Part shown: positions 48,996 to 62,229 of the stretch, one piece after another
Layout of the letters: each line of letters begins with the position of its first letter
How positions within the stretch are numbered: position 1 is the first letter of the stretch
NCBI GenBank assembly: GCA_031769625.1
Contig: JAUIMM010001994.1
Span: forward strand, 620,001 to 684,000
DNA from: Taudactylus pleione
Taxonomy: Eukaryota; Chordata; Amphibia; Anura; Myobatrachidae
Direction: 5' to 3'
Length of the DNA stretch: 64,000 nt
Translations under genes and position numbers: made by a program
Notes under the pieces: generated by a model
What the model was told of the DNA's origin: nothing
Seen by the model: the letters and a program-made list of their open reading frames with translations, nothing else
Databases searched by the model: none

Positions 48996-51397
48996 ACCTG
49001 TGATTTTCTTGAGGTTGTGGTTATGCACTACAGCGCTGTCTAGAACTAAGGCTTCCCTGTATTGGATCATGGTAGATTTTTCCACAGTACCAATCAAAAC
49101 CTATTGGCTGCAGCAGTACAGCTTCATGCCATTAGGCCTGAAGTGACCTATGGGAGTGCTCCAATCATTCAAGAAACTGCAAAAATGCACTGGGCACAGG
49201 AGCCTCATTTCTCCCCATCAAGTCAGAACCATGAAGCCCATCTTTGACATCCATGGCACCAAAAGGCTCCTTAGAATACAAGGGTCTGCAGGCTCCCATC
49301 CAACACTAGGCTTGGGAACAAACTCCAACTTTGTTACATCACATACAAAAGTAGCCATGTAACATGTGGAAGAAAGGAACAGAAATCATAAATACCATTA
49401 GGGGTAGTATAAATCATATGCCATTACAATTAAGGAGACCATTTATTTAAAAAAAAATGGCTCCAGGGATCAAGGGTGCTCATGGGTCCCACTAGTACTG
49501 GTGAAGGGGGACCTGAAGATTCATATTTTTCCCCTCAATGGGGGCCATTTTGCTCTGAGGGGATGGGGAGAAATGAGGCCTATTCCCCCAGTGCTTGTTC
49601 TACAATCACATGTCAATACAACCTGCTGCTGCACTCACCTGTTTGCACTTTTGCATTTATAAACACTTCATATGATTCATTAAACAACTGATAAGAAGAG
49701 GAATGATCTTTTGGTGTTGCATTGTGTCTCCATGTCTTGTCTCCATTTATCTGCCTCTATTCAGGCCTAATTCTGGGACTAAAGTCAAAGTCCCTGTAAA
49801 GTGGATGTATTTGCGGAGGATTGGCTAATTAAATAATGAATATATTTTATTGTTGTGTTATGATTATCCAACCCCTATGACACTTCTGCAATGCCATTTG
49901 GAAATTGTTTATCAGGTCTCCTGTTTTTACTTTTTCGCACCATTGCAGGGGCAACCACATGGATACAACTGTTGGAGGCATGAATTGCTCTCCTTTACTT
50001 CCAACAACTTGGATATTTGTTACATTTCTATATTGAGGCAAAATATGCTAGAGTAGTTCACATTTACTATTCAGAAAATTTCTTTCATTTTTTTGAAAAT
50101 ATATTTTAGGTGTGTAATGCTTGAATTTTCCTAATTGTTTGACTTTGGACCAGCTGGAGGCATTCATTTTCTCCATTTGCAAGAACAAGCAGTGATATGA
50201 TGCATCTCGAGGTCTTTGTCTCCCTCAAGTGGGCTTCTTCAAGGAAGTGCAATGGTTATAAGCAGCAGTAGATTGTGACATCATAGAAGAATGTTGTTAT
50301 ATTGGCAGAATCTGCTAGCTGACTGTTTACATTCTAATGCGCCATGATGACTGCATGGCAGCCACTCCTGAACATTCTGTGGACAGTATGAACATTCCGT
50401 AGACTCCTGAACATTCCGTAAACACTGTTAACATTCCAATTAAGGTTCTAGACTGTCTGATTAACTGCCGAGACAAGACATGAAGAAAGAAAGGCTGCCA
50501 GTTGGTTTGTGGATCTGGCAGAGGCTTGCAGGAGGCAGTGCATTCACAAATCATGCACCCAGAGAGAAAGAGAGGGAGGGAAAGAAGTCTGCATATGTTA
50601 AATTGATAACATAGAGATGAATTGAAAAAAAAGTAATAATTCCAAGGCTCTAAATGACATTGAAATCCTCTGCTCTCTTTTGGTAACATTAAATCAAAGA
50701 AATTAAAGTATAGATTAAAAAGGAGAAGGAAAGCATGGGGGAAAATTGAACCAGGCCAAATGAAAAAACATATATAGGAGAAAAGGACAACAATACAGGG
50801 GTGCATCTGCTGTTTGGTTTGGAGTTGCAGTGCTGTCTCCTAGATTCCATGCTCCTAATTTCCTGCTGCAGTTTCTAACTACCAGCCCAAGCTCTGACCC
50901 AGTGAGCTGACCATACTTGAGAACAAAGCATAAATAATCTTTTTATAAACCACTTTATATCAAGTACCATTATAAATCAATGTATATGTGTTTACATTTA
51001 TAATACTTACCATATGCTAAGCATCATATATTTAATCTTTTAAAGTCAACTAAGTGGGCAAACAGTGCAAATATTACTTCATTTACACTTAAAATGTACC
51101 AGCTGCAACATAATTTGAATATATGCAAAATATTTTGCAGCTAAACTTTATGCTTATCAATGAAGTAATGTGTGCGCTATCTATCTGCTTAGTTAACATT
51201 TAAGCATTGAATTACTGGTGATTAGCATATGATAAGTACTGCAAATTCTAATATATATATATATATATACATGTATTTATTTTTTATTTAAAAAATTGCT
51301 CTCCCTAATTGTAATAGTATATGATTTAAACTACCCATTGTGTTCATCAGCAATTCTCAATGTCTCTCTATGTGAGGTAGCTGCTTGTGTCTGATAA
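48742..51397 (+). repeat. Macrosatellite unit 13
   Basis: 2,656 bp, with a 36-bp TA tract at 48958-48993. Last of the units 11-13 block. It has the most private changes seen in one unit: A at 48838, T at 49584, and CAACAAT in place of CACAAAT near 50789. Confidence 0.97.
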
Positions 51398-54026
51398 GTA
51401 CCAAATCAGAAGCGCAGCCCCCAAGCTTTGAGACATAAGAGAGCCTGAAGACCCTGAATCTAAGGTGCACCCTGGTGCTCTGTGATGATGGGTCTTTGGC
51501 TTTTGTGGGTTAAAGAGAAATGGTGCTTATTTGCACAGCATGCTTTTACACTCTCCTGGGTGACTGGAGCATACATCTATGGCTTCTGTAAAAAATAGAA
51601 ATAAATATGTGTGTATATATATATATATATATATGAAGGACCTGTGATTTTCTTGAGGTTGTGGTTATGCACTACAGCGCTGTCTAGAACTAAGGCTTCC
51701 CTGTATTGGATCATGGTAGATTTTTCCACAGTACCAATCAAAACCTATTGGCTGCAGCAGTACAGCTTCATGCCATTAGGCCTGAAGTGACCTATGGGAG
51801 TGCTCCAATCATTCAAGAAACTGCAAAAATGCACTGGGCACAGGAGCCTCATTTCTCCCCATCAAGTCAGAACCATGAAGCCCATCTTTGACATCCATGG
51901 CACCAAAAGGCTCCTTAGAATACAAGGGTCTGCAGGCTCCCATCCAACACTAGGCTTGGGAACAAACTCCAACTTTGTTACATCACATACAAAAGTAGCC
52001 ATGTAACATGTGGAAGAAAGGAACAGAAATCATAAATACCATTAGGGGTAGTATAAATCATATGCCATTACAATTAAGGAGACCATTTATTTAAAAAAAA
52101 ATGGCTCCAGGGATCAAGGGTGCTCATGGGTCCCACTAGTATTGGTGAAGGGGGACCTGAAGATTCATTTTTTTCCCCTCAATGGGGGCCATTTTGCTCT
52201 GAGGGGATGGGGAGAAATGAGGCCTATGCTCCCAGTGCTTGTTCTACAATCACATGTCAATACAACCTGCTGCTGCACTCACCTGTTTGCACTTTTGCAT
52301 TTATAAACACTTCATATGATTCATTAAACAACTGATAAGAAGAGGAATGATCTTTTGGTGTTGCATTGTGTCTCCATTTATCTGCCTCTATTCAGGCCTA
52401 ATTCTGGGACTAAAGTCAAAGTCCCTGTAAAGTGGATGTATTTGCGGAGGATTGGCTAATTAAATAATGAATATATTTTATTGTTGTGTTATGATTATCC
52501 AACCCCTATGACACTTCTGCAATGCCATTTGGAAATTGTTTATCAGGTCTCCTGTTTTTACTTTTTCGCACCATTGCAGGGGCAACCACATGGATACAAC
52601 TGTTGGAGGCATGAATTGCTCTCCTTTACTTCCAACAACTTGGATATTTGTTACATTTCTATATTGAGGCAAAATATGCTAGAGTAGTTCACATTTACTA
52701 TTCAGAAAATTTCTGTCATTTTTTTGAAAATATATTTTAGGTGTGTAATGCTTGAATTTTCCTCATTGTTTGACTTTGGACCAGCTGGAGGCATTCATTT
52801 TCTCCATTTGCAAGAACAAGCAGTGATATGATGCATCTCGAGGTCTTTGTCTCCCTCAAGTGGGCTTCTTCAAGGAAGTGCAATGGTTATAAGCAGCAGT
52901 AGATTGTGACATCATAGAAGAATGTTGTTATATTGGCAGAATCTGCTAGCTGACTGTTTACATTCTAATGCGCCATGATGACTGCATGGCAGCCACTCCT
53001 GAACATTCTGTGGACAGTATGAACATTCCGTAGACTCCTGAACATTCCGTAAACACTGTTAACATTCCAATTAAGGTTCTAGACTGTCTGATTAACTGCC
53101 GAGACAAGACATGAAGAAAGAAAGGCTGCCAGTTGGTTTGTGGATCTGGCAGAGGCTTGCAGGAGGCAGTGCATTCACAAATCATGCACCCAGAGAGAAA
53201 GAGAGGGAGGGAAAGAAGTCTGCATATGTTAAATTGATAACATAGAGATGAATTGAAAAAAAAGTAATAATTCCAAGGCTCTAAATGACATTGAAATCCT
53301 CTGCTCTCTTTTGGTAACATTAAATCAAAGAAATTAAAGTATAGATTAAAAAGGAGAAGGAAAGCATGGGGGAAAATTGAACCAGGCCAAATGAAAAAAC
53401 ATATATAGGAGAAAAGGACACAAATACAGGGGTGCATCTGCTGTTTGGTTTGGAGTTGCAGTGCTGTCTCCTAGATTCCATGCTCCTAATTTCCTGCTGC
53501 AGTTTCTAACTACCAGCCCAAGCTCTGACCCAGTGAGCTGACCATACTTGAGAACAAAGCATAAATAATCTTTTTATAAACCACTTTATATCAAGTACCA
53601 TTATAAATCAATGTATATGTGTTTACATTTATAATACTTACCATATGCTAAGCATCATATATTTAATCTTTTAAAGTCAACTAAGTGGGCAAACAGTGCA
53701 AATATTACTTCATTTACACTTAAAATGTACCAGCTGCAACATAATTTGAATATATGCAAAATATTTTGCAGCTAAACTTTATGCTTATCAATGAAGTAAT
53801 GTGTGCGCTATCTATCTGCTTAGTTAACATTTAAGCATTGAATTACTGGTGATTAGCATATGATAAGTACTGCAAATTCTAATATATATATATATATACA
53901 TGTATTTATTTTTTATTTAAAAAATTGCTCTCCCTAATTGTAATAGTATATGATTTAAACTACCCATTGTGTTCATGAGCAATTCTCAATGTCTCTCTAT
54001 GTGAGGTAGCTGCTTGTGTCTGATAA
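51398..54026 (+). repeat. Macrosatellite unit 14
   Basis: 2,629 bp, the shortest complete unit. It lacks 13 bp at about 52377, between two direct copies of TGTCTCCAT. It is chimeric: TTGTTACATC and AAATACC on the left (class of units 8-13), TATTGG and TTCATTTTT to the right (class of units 1-7). The TA tract (51614-51634) ends in TGAAGGA rather than TATAGGA. Private T at 52230 and G at 53977. Confidence 0.97.
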
Positions 54027-54233
54027 GTACCAAATCAGAAGCGCAGCCCCCAAGCTTTGAGACATAAGAGAGCCTGAAGACCCTGAATCTAAGGTGCACC
54101 CTGGTGCTCTGTGATGATGGGTCTTTGGCTTTTGTGGGTTAAAGAGAAATGGTGCTTATTTGCACAGCATGCTTTTACACTCTCCTGGGTGACTGGAGCA
54201 TACATCTATGGCTTCTGTAAAAAATAGAAATAA

Positions 54234-54274
<41 letters not shown>

Positions 54275-56665
54275 ACCAGTGATTTTCTTGAGGTTGTGGT
54301 TATGCACTACAGCGCTGTCTAGAACTAAGGCTTCCCTGTATTGGATCATGGTAGATTTTTCCACAGTACCAATCAAAACCTATTGGCTGCAGCAGTACAG
54401 CTTCATACCATTAGGCCTGAAGTGACCTATGGGAGTGCTCCAATCATTCAAGAAACTGCAAAAATGCACTGGGCACAGGAGCCTCATTTCTCCCCATCAA
54501 GTCAGAACCATGAAGCCCATCTTTGACATCCATGGCACCAAAAGGCTCCTTAGAATACAAGGGTCTGCAGGCTCCCATCCAACACTAGGCTTGGGAACAA
54601 ACTCCAACTTTGTTACATCACATACAAAAGTAGCCATGTAACATGTGGAAGAAAGGAACAGAAATCATAAATACCATTAGGGGTAGTATAAATCATATGC
54701 CATTACAATTAAGGAGACCATTTATTTAAAAAAAAATGGCTCCAGGGATCAAGGGTGCTCATGGGTCCCACTAGTATTGGTGAAGGGGGACCTGAAGATT
54801 CATTTTTTTCCCCTCAATGGGGGCCATTTTGCTCTGAGGGGATGGGGAGAAATGAGGCCTATGCCCCCAGTGCTTGTTCTACAATCACATGTCAATACAA
54901 CCTGCTGCTGCACTCACCTGTTTGCACTTTTGCATTTATAAACACTTCATATGATTCATTAAACAACTGATAAGAAGAGGAATGATCTTTTGGTGTTGCA
55001 TTGTGTCTCCATTTATCTGCCTCTATTCAGGCCTAATTCTGGGACTAAAGTCAAAGTCCCTGTAAAGTGGATGTATTTGCGGAGGATTGGCTAATTAAAT
55101 AATGAATATATTTTATTGTTGTGTTATGATTATCCAACCCCTATGACACTTCTGCAATGCCATTTGGAAATTGTTTATCAGGTCTCCTGTTTTTACTTTT
55201 TCGCACCATTGCAGGGGCAACCACATGGATACAACTGTTGGAGGCATGAATTGCTCTCCTTTACTTCCAACAACTTGGATATTTGTTACATTTCTATATT
55301 GAGGCAAAATATGCTAGAGTAGTTCACATTTACTATTCAGAAAATTTCTGTCATTTTTTTGAAAATATATTTTAGGTGTGTAATGCTTGAATTTTCCTCA
55401 TTGTTTGACTTTGGACCAGCTGGAGGCATTCATTTTCTCCATTTGCAAGAACAAGCAGTGATATGATGCATCTCGAGGTCTTTGTCTCCCTCAAGTGGGC
55501 TTCTTCAAGGAAGTGCAATGGTTATAAGCAGCAGTAGATTGTGACATCATAGAAGAATGTTGTTATATTGGCAGAATCTGCTAGCTGACTGTTTACATTC
55601 TAATGCGCCATGATGACTGCATGGCAGCCACTCCTGAACATTCTGTGGACAGTATGAACATTCCGTAGACTCCTGAACATTCCGTAAACACTGTTAACAT
55701 TCCAATTAAGGTTCTAGACTGTCTGATTAACTGCCGAGACAAGACATGAAGAAAGAAAGGCTGCCAGTTGGTTTGTGGATCTGGCAGAGGCTATCAGGAG
55801 GCAGTGCATTCACAAATCATGCACCCAGAGAGAAAGAGAGGGAGGGAAAGAAGTCTGCATATGTTAAATTGATAACATAGAGATGAATTGAAAAAAAAGT
55901 AATAATTCCAAGGCTCTAAATGACATTGAAATCCTCTGCTCTCTTTTGGTAACATTAAATCAAAGAAATTAAAGTATAGATTAAAAAGGAGAAGGAAAGC
56001 ATGGGGGAAAATTGAACCAGGCCAAATGAAAAAACATATATAGGAGAAAAGGACACAAATACAGGGGTGCATCTGCTGTTTGGTTTGGAGTTGCAGTGCT
56101 GTCTCCTAGATTCCATGCTCCTAATTTCCTGCTGCAGTTTCTAACTACCAGCCCAAGCTCTGACCCAGTGAGCTGACCATACTTGAGAACAAAGCATAAA
56201 TAATCTTTTTATAAACCACTTTATATCAAGTACCATTATAAATCAATGTATATGTGTTTACATTTATAATACTTACCATATGCTAAGCATCATATATTTA
56301 ATCTTTTAAAGTCAACTAAGTGGGCAAACAGTGCAAATATTACTTCATTTACACTTAAAATGTACCAGCTGCAACATAATTTGAATATATGCAAAATATT
56401 TTGCAGCTAAACTTTATGCTTATCAATGAAGTAATGTGTGCGCTATCTATCTGCTTAGTTAACATTTAAGCATTGAATTACTGGTGATTAGCATATGATA
56501 AGTACTGCAAATTCTAATATATATATATATATATATACATGTATTTATTTTTTATTTAAAAAATTGCTCTCCCTAATTGTAATAGTATATGATTTAAACT
56601 ACCCATTGTGTTCATCAGCAATTCTCAATGTCTCTCTATGTGAGGTAGCTGCTTGTGTCTGATAA
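54027..56665 (+). repeat. Macrosatellite unit 15
   Basis: 2,639 bp, with a 32-bp TA tract at 54241-54272. It shares the 13-bp deletion (at about 55012) and the chimeric class of unit 14, but has CTATCAGG. Private A at 54278 and A at 54407. Confidence 0.97.
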
Positions 56666-56872
56666 GTACCAAATCAGAAGCGCAGCCCCCAAGCTTTGAG
56701 ACATAAGAGAGCCTGAAGACCCTGAATCTAAGGTGCACCCTGGTGCTCTGTGATGATGGGTCTTTGGCTTTTGTGGGTTAAAGAGAAATGGTGCTTATTT
56801 GCACAGCATGCTTTTACACTCTCCTGGGTGACTGGAGCATACATCTATGGCTTCTGTAAAAAATAGAAATAA

Positions 56873-56913
<41 letters not shown>

Positions 56914-59314
56914 ACCTGTGATTTTCTTGAGGTTGTGGTTATGCACTACAGCGCTGTCTAGAAGTAAGGCTTCCCTGTATTGGATCATGGTAGATTTTTC
57001 CACAGTACCAATCAAAACCTATTGGCTGCAGCAGTACAGCTTCATGCCATTAGGCCTGAAGTGACCTATGGGAGTGCTCCAATCATTCAAGAAACTGCAA
57101 AAATGCACTGGGCACAGGAGCCTCATTTCTCCCCATCAAGTCAGAACCATGAAGCCCATCTTTGACATCCATGGCACCAAAAGGCTCCTTAGAATACAAG
57201 GGTCTGCAGGCTCCCATCCAACACTAGGCTTGGGAACAAACTCCAACTTTATTACATCACATACAAAAGTAGCCATGTAACATGTGGAAGAAAGGAACAG
57301 AAATCATAACTACCATTAGGGGTAGTATAAATCATATGCCATTACAATTAAGGAGACCATTTATTTAAAAAAAATGGCTCCAGGGATCAAGGGTGCTCAT
57401 GGGTCCCACTAGTATTGGTGAAGGGGGACCTGAAGATTCATTTTTTTCCCCTCAATGGGGGCCATTTTGCTCTGAGGGGATGGGGAGAAATGAGGCCTAT
57501 GCCCCCAGTGCTTGTTCTACAATCACATGTCAATACAACCTGCTGCTGCACTCACCTGTTTGCACTTTTGCATTTATAAACACTTCATATGATTCATTAA
57601 ACAACTGATAAGAAGAGGAATGGTCTTTTGGTGTTGCATTGTGTCTCCATGTCTTGTCTCCATTTATCTGCCTCTATTCAGGCCTAATTCTGGGACTAAA
57701 GTCAAAGTCCCTGTAAAGTGGATGTATTTGCGGAGGATTGGCTAATTAAATAATGAATATATTTTATTGTTGTGTTATGATTATCCAACCCCTATGACAC
57801 TTCTGCAATGCCATTTGGAAATTGTTTATCAGGTCTCCTGTTTTTACTTTTTCGCACCATTGCAGGGGCAACCACATGGATACAACTGTTGGAGGCATGA
57901 ATTGCTCTCCTTTACTTCCAACAACTTGGATATTTGTTACATTTCTATATTGAGGCAAAATATGCTAGAGTAGTTCACATTTACTATTCAGAAAATTTCT
58001 GTCATTTTTTTGAAAATATATTTTAGGTGTGTAATGCTTGAATTTTCCTAATTGTTTGACTTTGGACCAGCTGGAGGCATTCATTTTCTCCATTTGCAAG
58101 AACAAGCAGTGATATGATGCATCTCGAGGTCTTTGTCTCCCTCAAGTGGGCTTCTTCAAGGAAGTGCAATGGTTATAAGCAGCAGTAGATTGTGACATCA
58201 TAGAAGAATGTTGTTATATTGGCAGAATCTGCTAGCTGACTGTTTACATTCTAATGCGCCATGATGACTGCATGGCAGCCACTCCTGAACATTCTGTGGA
58301 CAGTATGAACATTCCGTAGACTCCTGAACATTCCGTAAACACTGTTAACATTCCAATTAAGGTTCTAGACTGTCTGATTAACTGCCGAGACAAGACATGA
58401 AGAAAGAAAGGCTGCCAGTTGGTTTGTGGATCTGGCAGAGGCTATCAGGAGGCAGTGCATTCACAAATCATGCACCCAGAGAGAAAGAGAGGGAGGGAAA
58501 GAAGTCTGCATATGTTAAATTGATAACATAGAGATGAATTGAAAAAAAAGTAATAATTCCAAGGCTCTAAATGACATTGAAATCCTCTGCTCTCTTTTGG
58601 TAACATTAAATCAAAGAAATTAAAGTATAGATTAAAAAGGAGAAGGAAAGCATGGGGGAAAATTGAACCAGGCCAAATGAAAAAACATATATAGGAGAAA
58701 AGGACACAAATACAGGGGTGCATCTGCTGTTTGGTTTGGAGTTGCAGTGCTGTCTCCTAGATTCCATGCTCCTAATTTCCTGCTGCAGTTTCTAACTACC
58801 AGCCCAAGCTCTGACCCAGTGAGCTGACCATACTTGAGAACAAAGCATAAATAATCTTTTTATAAACCACTTTATATCAAGTACCATTATAAATCAATGT
58901 ATATGTGTTTACATTTATAATACTTACCATATGCTAAGCATCATATATTTAATCTTTTAAAGTCAACTAAGTGGGCAAACAGTGCAAATATTACTTCATT
59001 TACACTTAAAATGTACCAGCTGCAACATAATTTGAATATATGCAAAATATTTTGCAGCTAAACTTTATGCTTATCAATGAAGTAATGTGTGCGCTATCTA
59101 TCTGCTTAGTTAACATTTAAGCATTGAATTACTGGTGATTAGCATATGATAAGTACTGCAAATTCTAATATATATATATATATATACATGTATTTATTTT
59201 TTATTTAAAAAATTGCTCTCCCTAATTGTAATAGTATATGATTTAAACTACCCATTGTGTTCATCAGCAATTCTCAATGTCTCTCTATGTGAGGTAGCTG
59301 CTTGTGTCTGATAA
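56666..59314 (+). repeat. Macrosatellite unit 16
   Basis: 2,649 bp, with a 30-bp TA tract at 56882-56911. It returns to TTATTACATC and TATTGG, with AGAAGTAAGG, GAATGGTC and CTATCAGG. The full 13 bp is present. Confidence 0.97.
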
Positions 59315-59521
59315 GTACCAAATCAGAAGCGCAGCCCCCAAGCTTTGAGACATAAGAGAGCCTGAAGACCCTGAATCTAAGGTGCACCCTGGTGCTCTGT
59401 GATGATGGGTCTTTGGCTTTTGTGGGTTAAAGAGAAATGGTGCTTATTTGCACAGCATGCTTTTACACTCTCCTGGGTGACTGGAGCATACATCTATGGC
59501 TTCTGTAAAAAATAGAAATAA

Positions 59522-59562
<41 letters not shown>

Positions 59563-61961
59563 ACCTGTGATTTTCTTGAGGTTGTGGTTATGCACTACAG
59601 CGCTGTCTAGAACTAAGGCTTCCCTGTATTGGATCATGGTAGATTTTTCCACAGTACCAATCAAAACCTATTGGCTGCAGCAGTACAGCTTCATGCCATT
59701 AGGCCTGAAGTGACCTATGGGAGTGCTCCAATCATTCAAGAAACTGCAAAAATGCACTGGGCACAGGAGCCTCATTTCTCCCCATCAAGTCAGAACCATG
59801 AAGCCCATCTTTGACATCCATGGCACCAAAAGGCTCCTTAGAATACAAGGGTCTGCAGGCTCCCATCCAACACTAGGCTTGGGAACAAACTCCAACTTTA
59901 TTACATCACATACAAAAGTAGCCATGTAACATGTGGAAGAAAGGAACAGAAATCATAACTACCATTAGGGGTAGTATAAATCATATGCCATTACAATTAA
60001 GGAGACCATTTATTTAAAAAAAATGGCTCCAGGGATCAAGGGTGCTCATGGGTCCCACTAGTATTGGTGAAGGGGGACCTGAAGATTCATTTTTTTCCCC
60101 TCAATGGGGGCCATTTTGCTCTGAGGGGATGGGGAGAAATGAGGCCTATGCCCCCAGTGCTTGTTCTACAATCACATGTCAATACAACCTGCTGCTGCAC
60201 TCACCTGTTTGCACTTTTGCATTTATAAACACTTCATATGATTCATTAAACAACTGATAAGAAGAGGAATGATCTTTTGGTGTTGCATTGTGTCTCCATG
60301 TCTTGTCTCCATTTATCTGCCTCTATTCAGGCCTAATTCTGGGACTAAAGTCAAAGTCCCTGTAAAGTGGATGTATTTGCGGAGGATTGGCTAATTAAAT
60401 AATGAATATATTTTATTGTTGTGTTATGATTATCCAACCCCTATGACACTTCTGCAATGCCATTTGGAAATTGTTTATCAGGTCTCCTGTTTTTACTTTT
60501 TCGCACCATTGCAGGGGCAACCACATGGATACAACTGTTGGAGGCATGAATTGCTCTCCTTTACTTCCAACAACTTGGATATTTGTTACATTTCTATATT
60601 GAGGCAAAATATGCTAGAGTAGTTCACATTTACTATTCAGAAAATTTCTTTCATTTTTTTGAAAATATATTTTAGGTGTGTAATGCTTGAATTTTCCTAA
60701 TTGTTTGACTTTGGACCAGCTGGAGGCATTCATTTTCTCCATTTGCAAGAACAAGCAGTGATATGATGCATCTCGAGGTCTTTGTCTCCCTCAAGTGGGC
60801 TTCTTCAAGGAAGTGCAATGGTTATAAGCAGCAGTAGATTGTGACATCATAGAAGAATGTTGTTATATTGGCAGAATCTGCTAGCTGACTGTTTACATTC
60901 TAATGCGCCATGATGACTGCATGGCAGCCACTCCTGAACATTCTGTGGACAGTATGAACATTCCGTAGACTCCTGAACATTCCGTAAACACTGTTAACAT
61001 TCCAATTAAGGTTCTAGACTGTCTGATTAACTGCCGAGACAAGACATGAAGAAAGAAAGGCTGCCAGTTGGTTTGTGGATCTGGCAGAGGCTTGCAGGAG
61101 GCAGTGCATTCACAAATCATGCACCCAGAGAGAAAGAGAGGGAGGGAAAGAAGTCTGCATATGTTAAATTGATAACATAGAGATGAATTGAAAAAAAAGT
61201 AATAATTCCAAGGCTCTAAATGACATTGAAATCCTCTGCTCTCTTTTGGTAACATTAAATCAAAGAAATTAAAGTATAGATTAAAAAGGAGAAGGAAAGC
61301 ATGGGGGAAAATTGAACCAGGCCAAATGAAAAAACATATATAGGAGAAAAGGACACAAATACAGGGGTGCATCTGCTGTTTGGTTTGGAGTTGCAGTGCT
61401 GTCTCCTAGATTCCATGCTCCTAATTTCCTGCTGCAGTTTCTAACTACCAGCCCAAGCTCTGACCCAGTGAGCTGACCATACTTGAGAACAAAGCATAAA
61501 TAATCTTTTTATAAACCACTTTATATCAAGTACCATTATAAATCAATGTATATGTGTTTACATTTATAATACTTACCATATGCTAAGCATCATATATTTA
61601 ATCTTTTAAAGTCAACTAAGTGGGCAAACAGTGCAAATATTACTTCATTTACACTTAAAATGTACCAGCTGCAACATAATTTGAATATATGCAAAATATT
61701 TTGCAGCTAAACTTTATGCTTATCAATGAAGTAATGTGTGCGCTATCTATCTGCTTAGTTAACATTTAAGCATTGAATTACTGGTGATTAGCATATGATA
61801 AGTACTGCAAATTCTAATATATATATATATATACATGTATTTATTTTTTATTTAAAAAATTGCTCTCCCTAATTGTAATAGTATATGATTTAAACTACCC
61901 ATTGTGTTCATCAGCAATTCTCAATGTCTCTCTATGTGAGGTAGCTGCTTGTGTCTGATAA
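59315..61961 (+). repeat. Macrosatellite unit 17
   Basis: 2,647 bp, with a 30-bp TA tract at 59531-59560. TTATTACATC and TATTGG on the left but TTTCTTTCATT in the middle (otherwise units 7 and 11-13), and CTTGCAGG. Another mosaic. Confidence 0.97.
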
Positions 61962-62168
61962 GTACCAAATCAGAAGCGCAGCCCCCAAGCTTTGAGACAT
62001 AAGAGAGCCTGAAGACCCTGAATCTAAGGTGCACCCTGGTGCTCTGTGATGATGGGTCTTTGGCTTTTGTGGGTTAAAGAGAAATGGTGCTTATTTGCAC
62101 AGCATGCTTTTACACTCTCCTGGGTGACTGGAGCATACATCTATGGCTTCTGTAAAAAATAGAAATAA

Positions 62169-62229
<61 letters not shown>

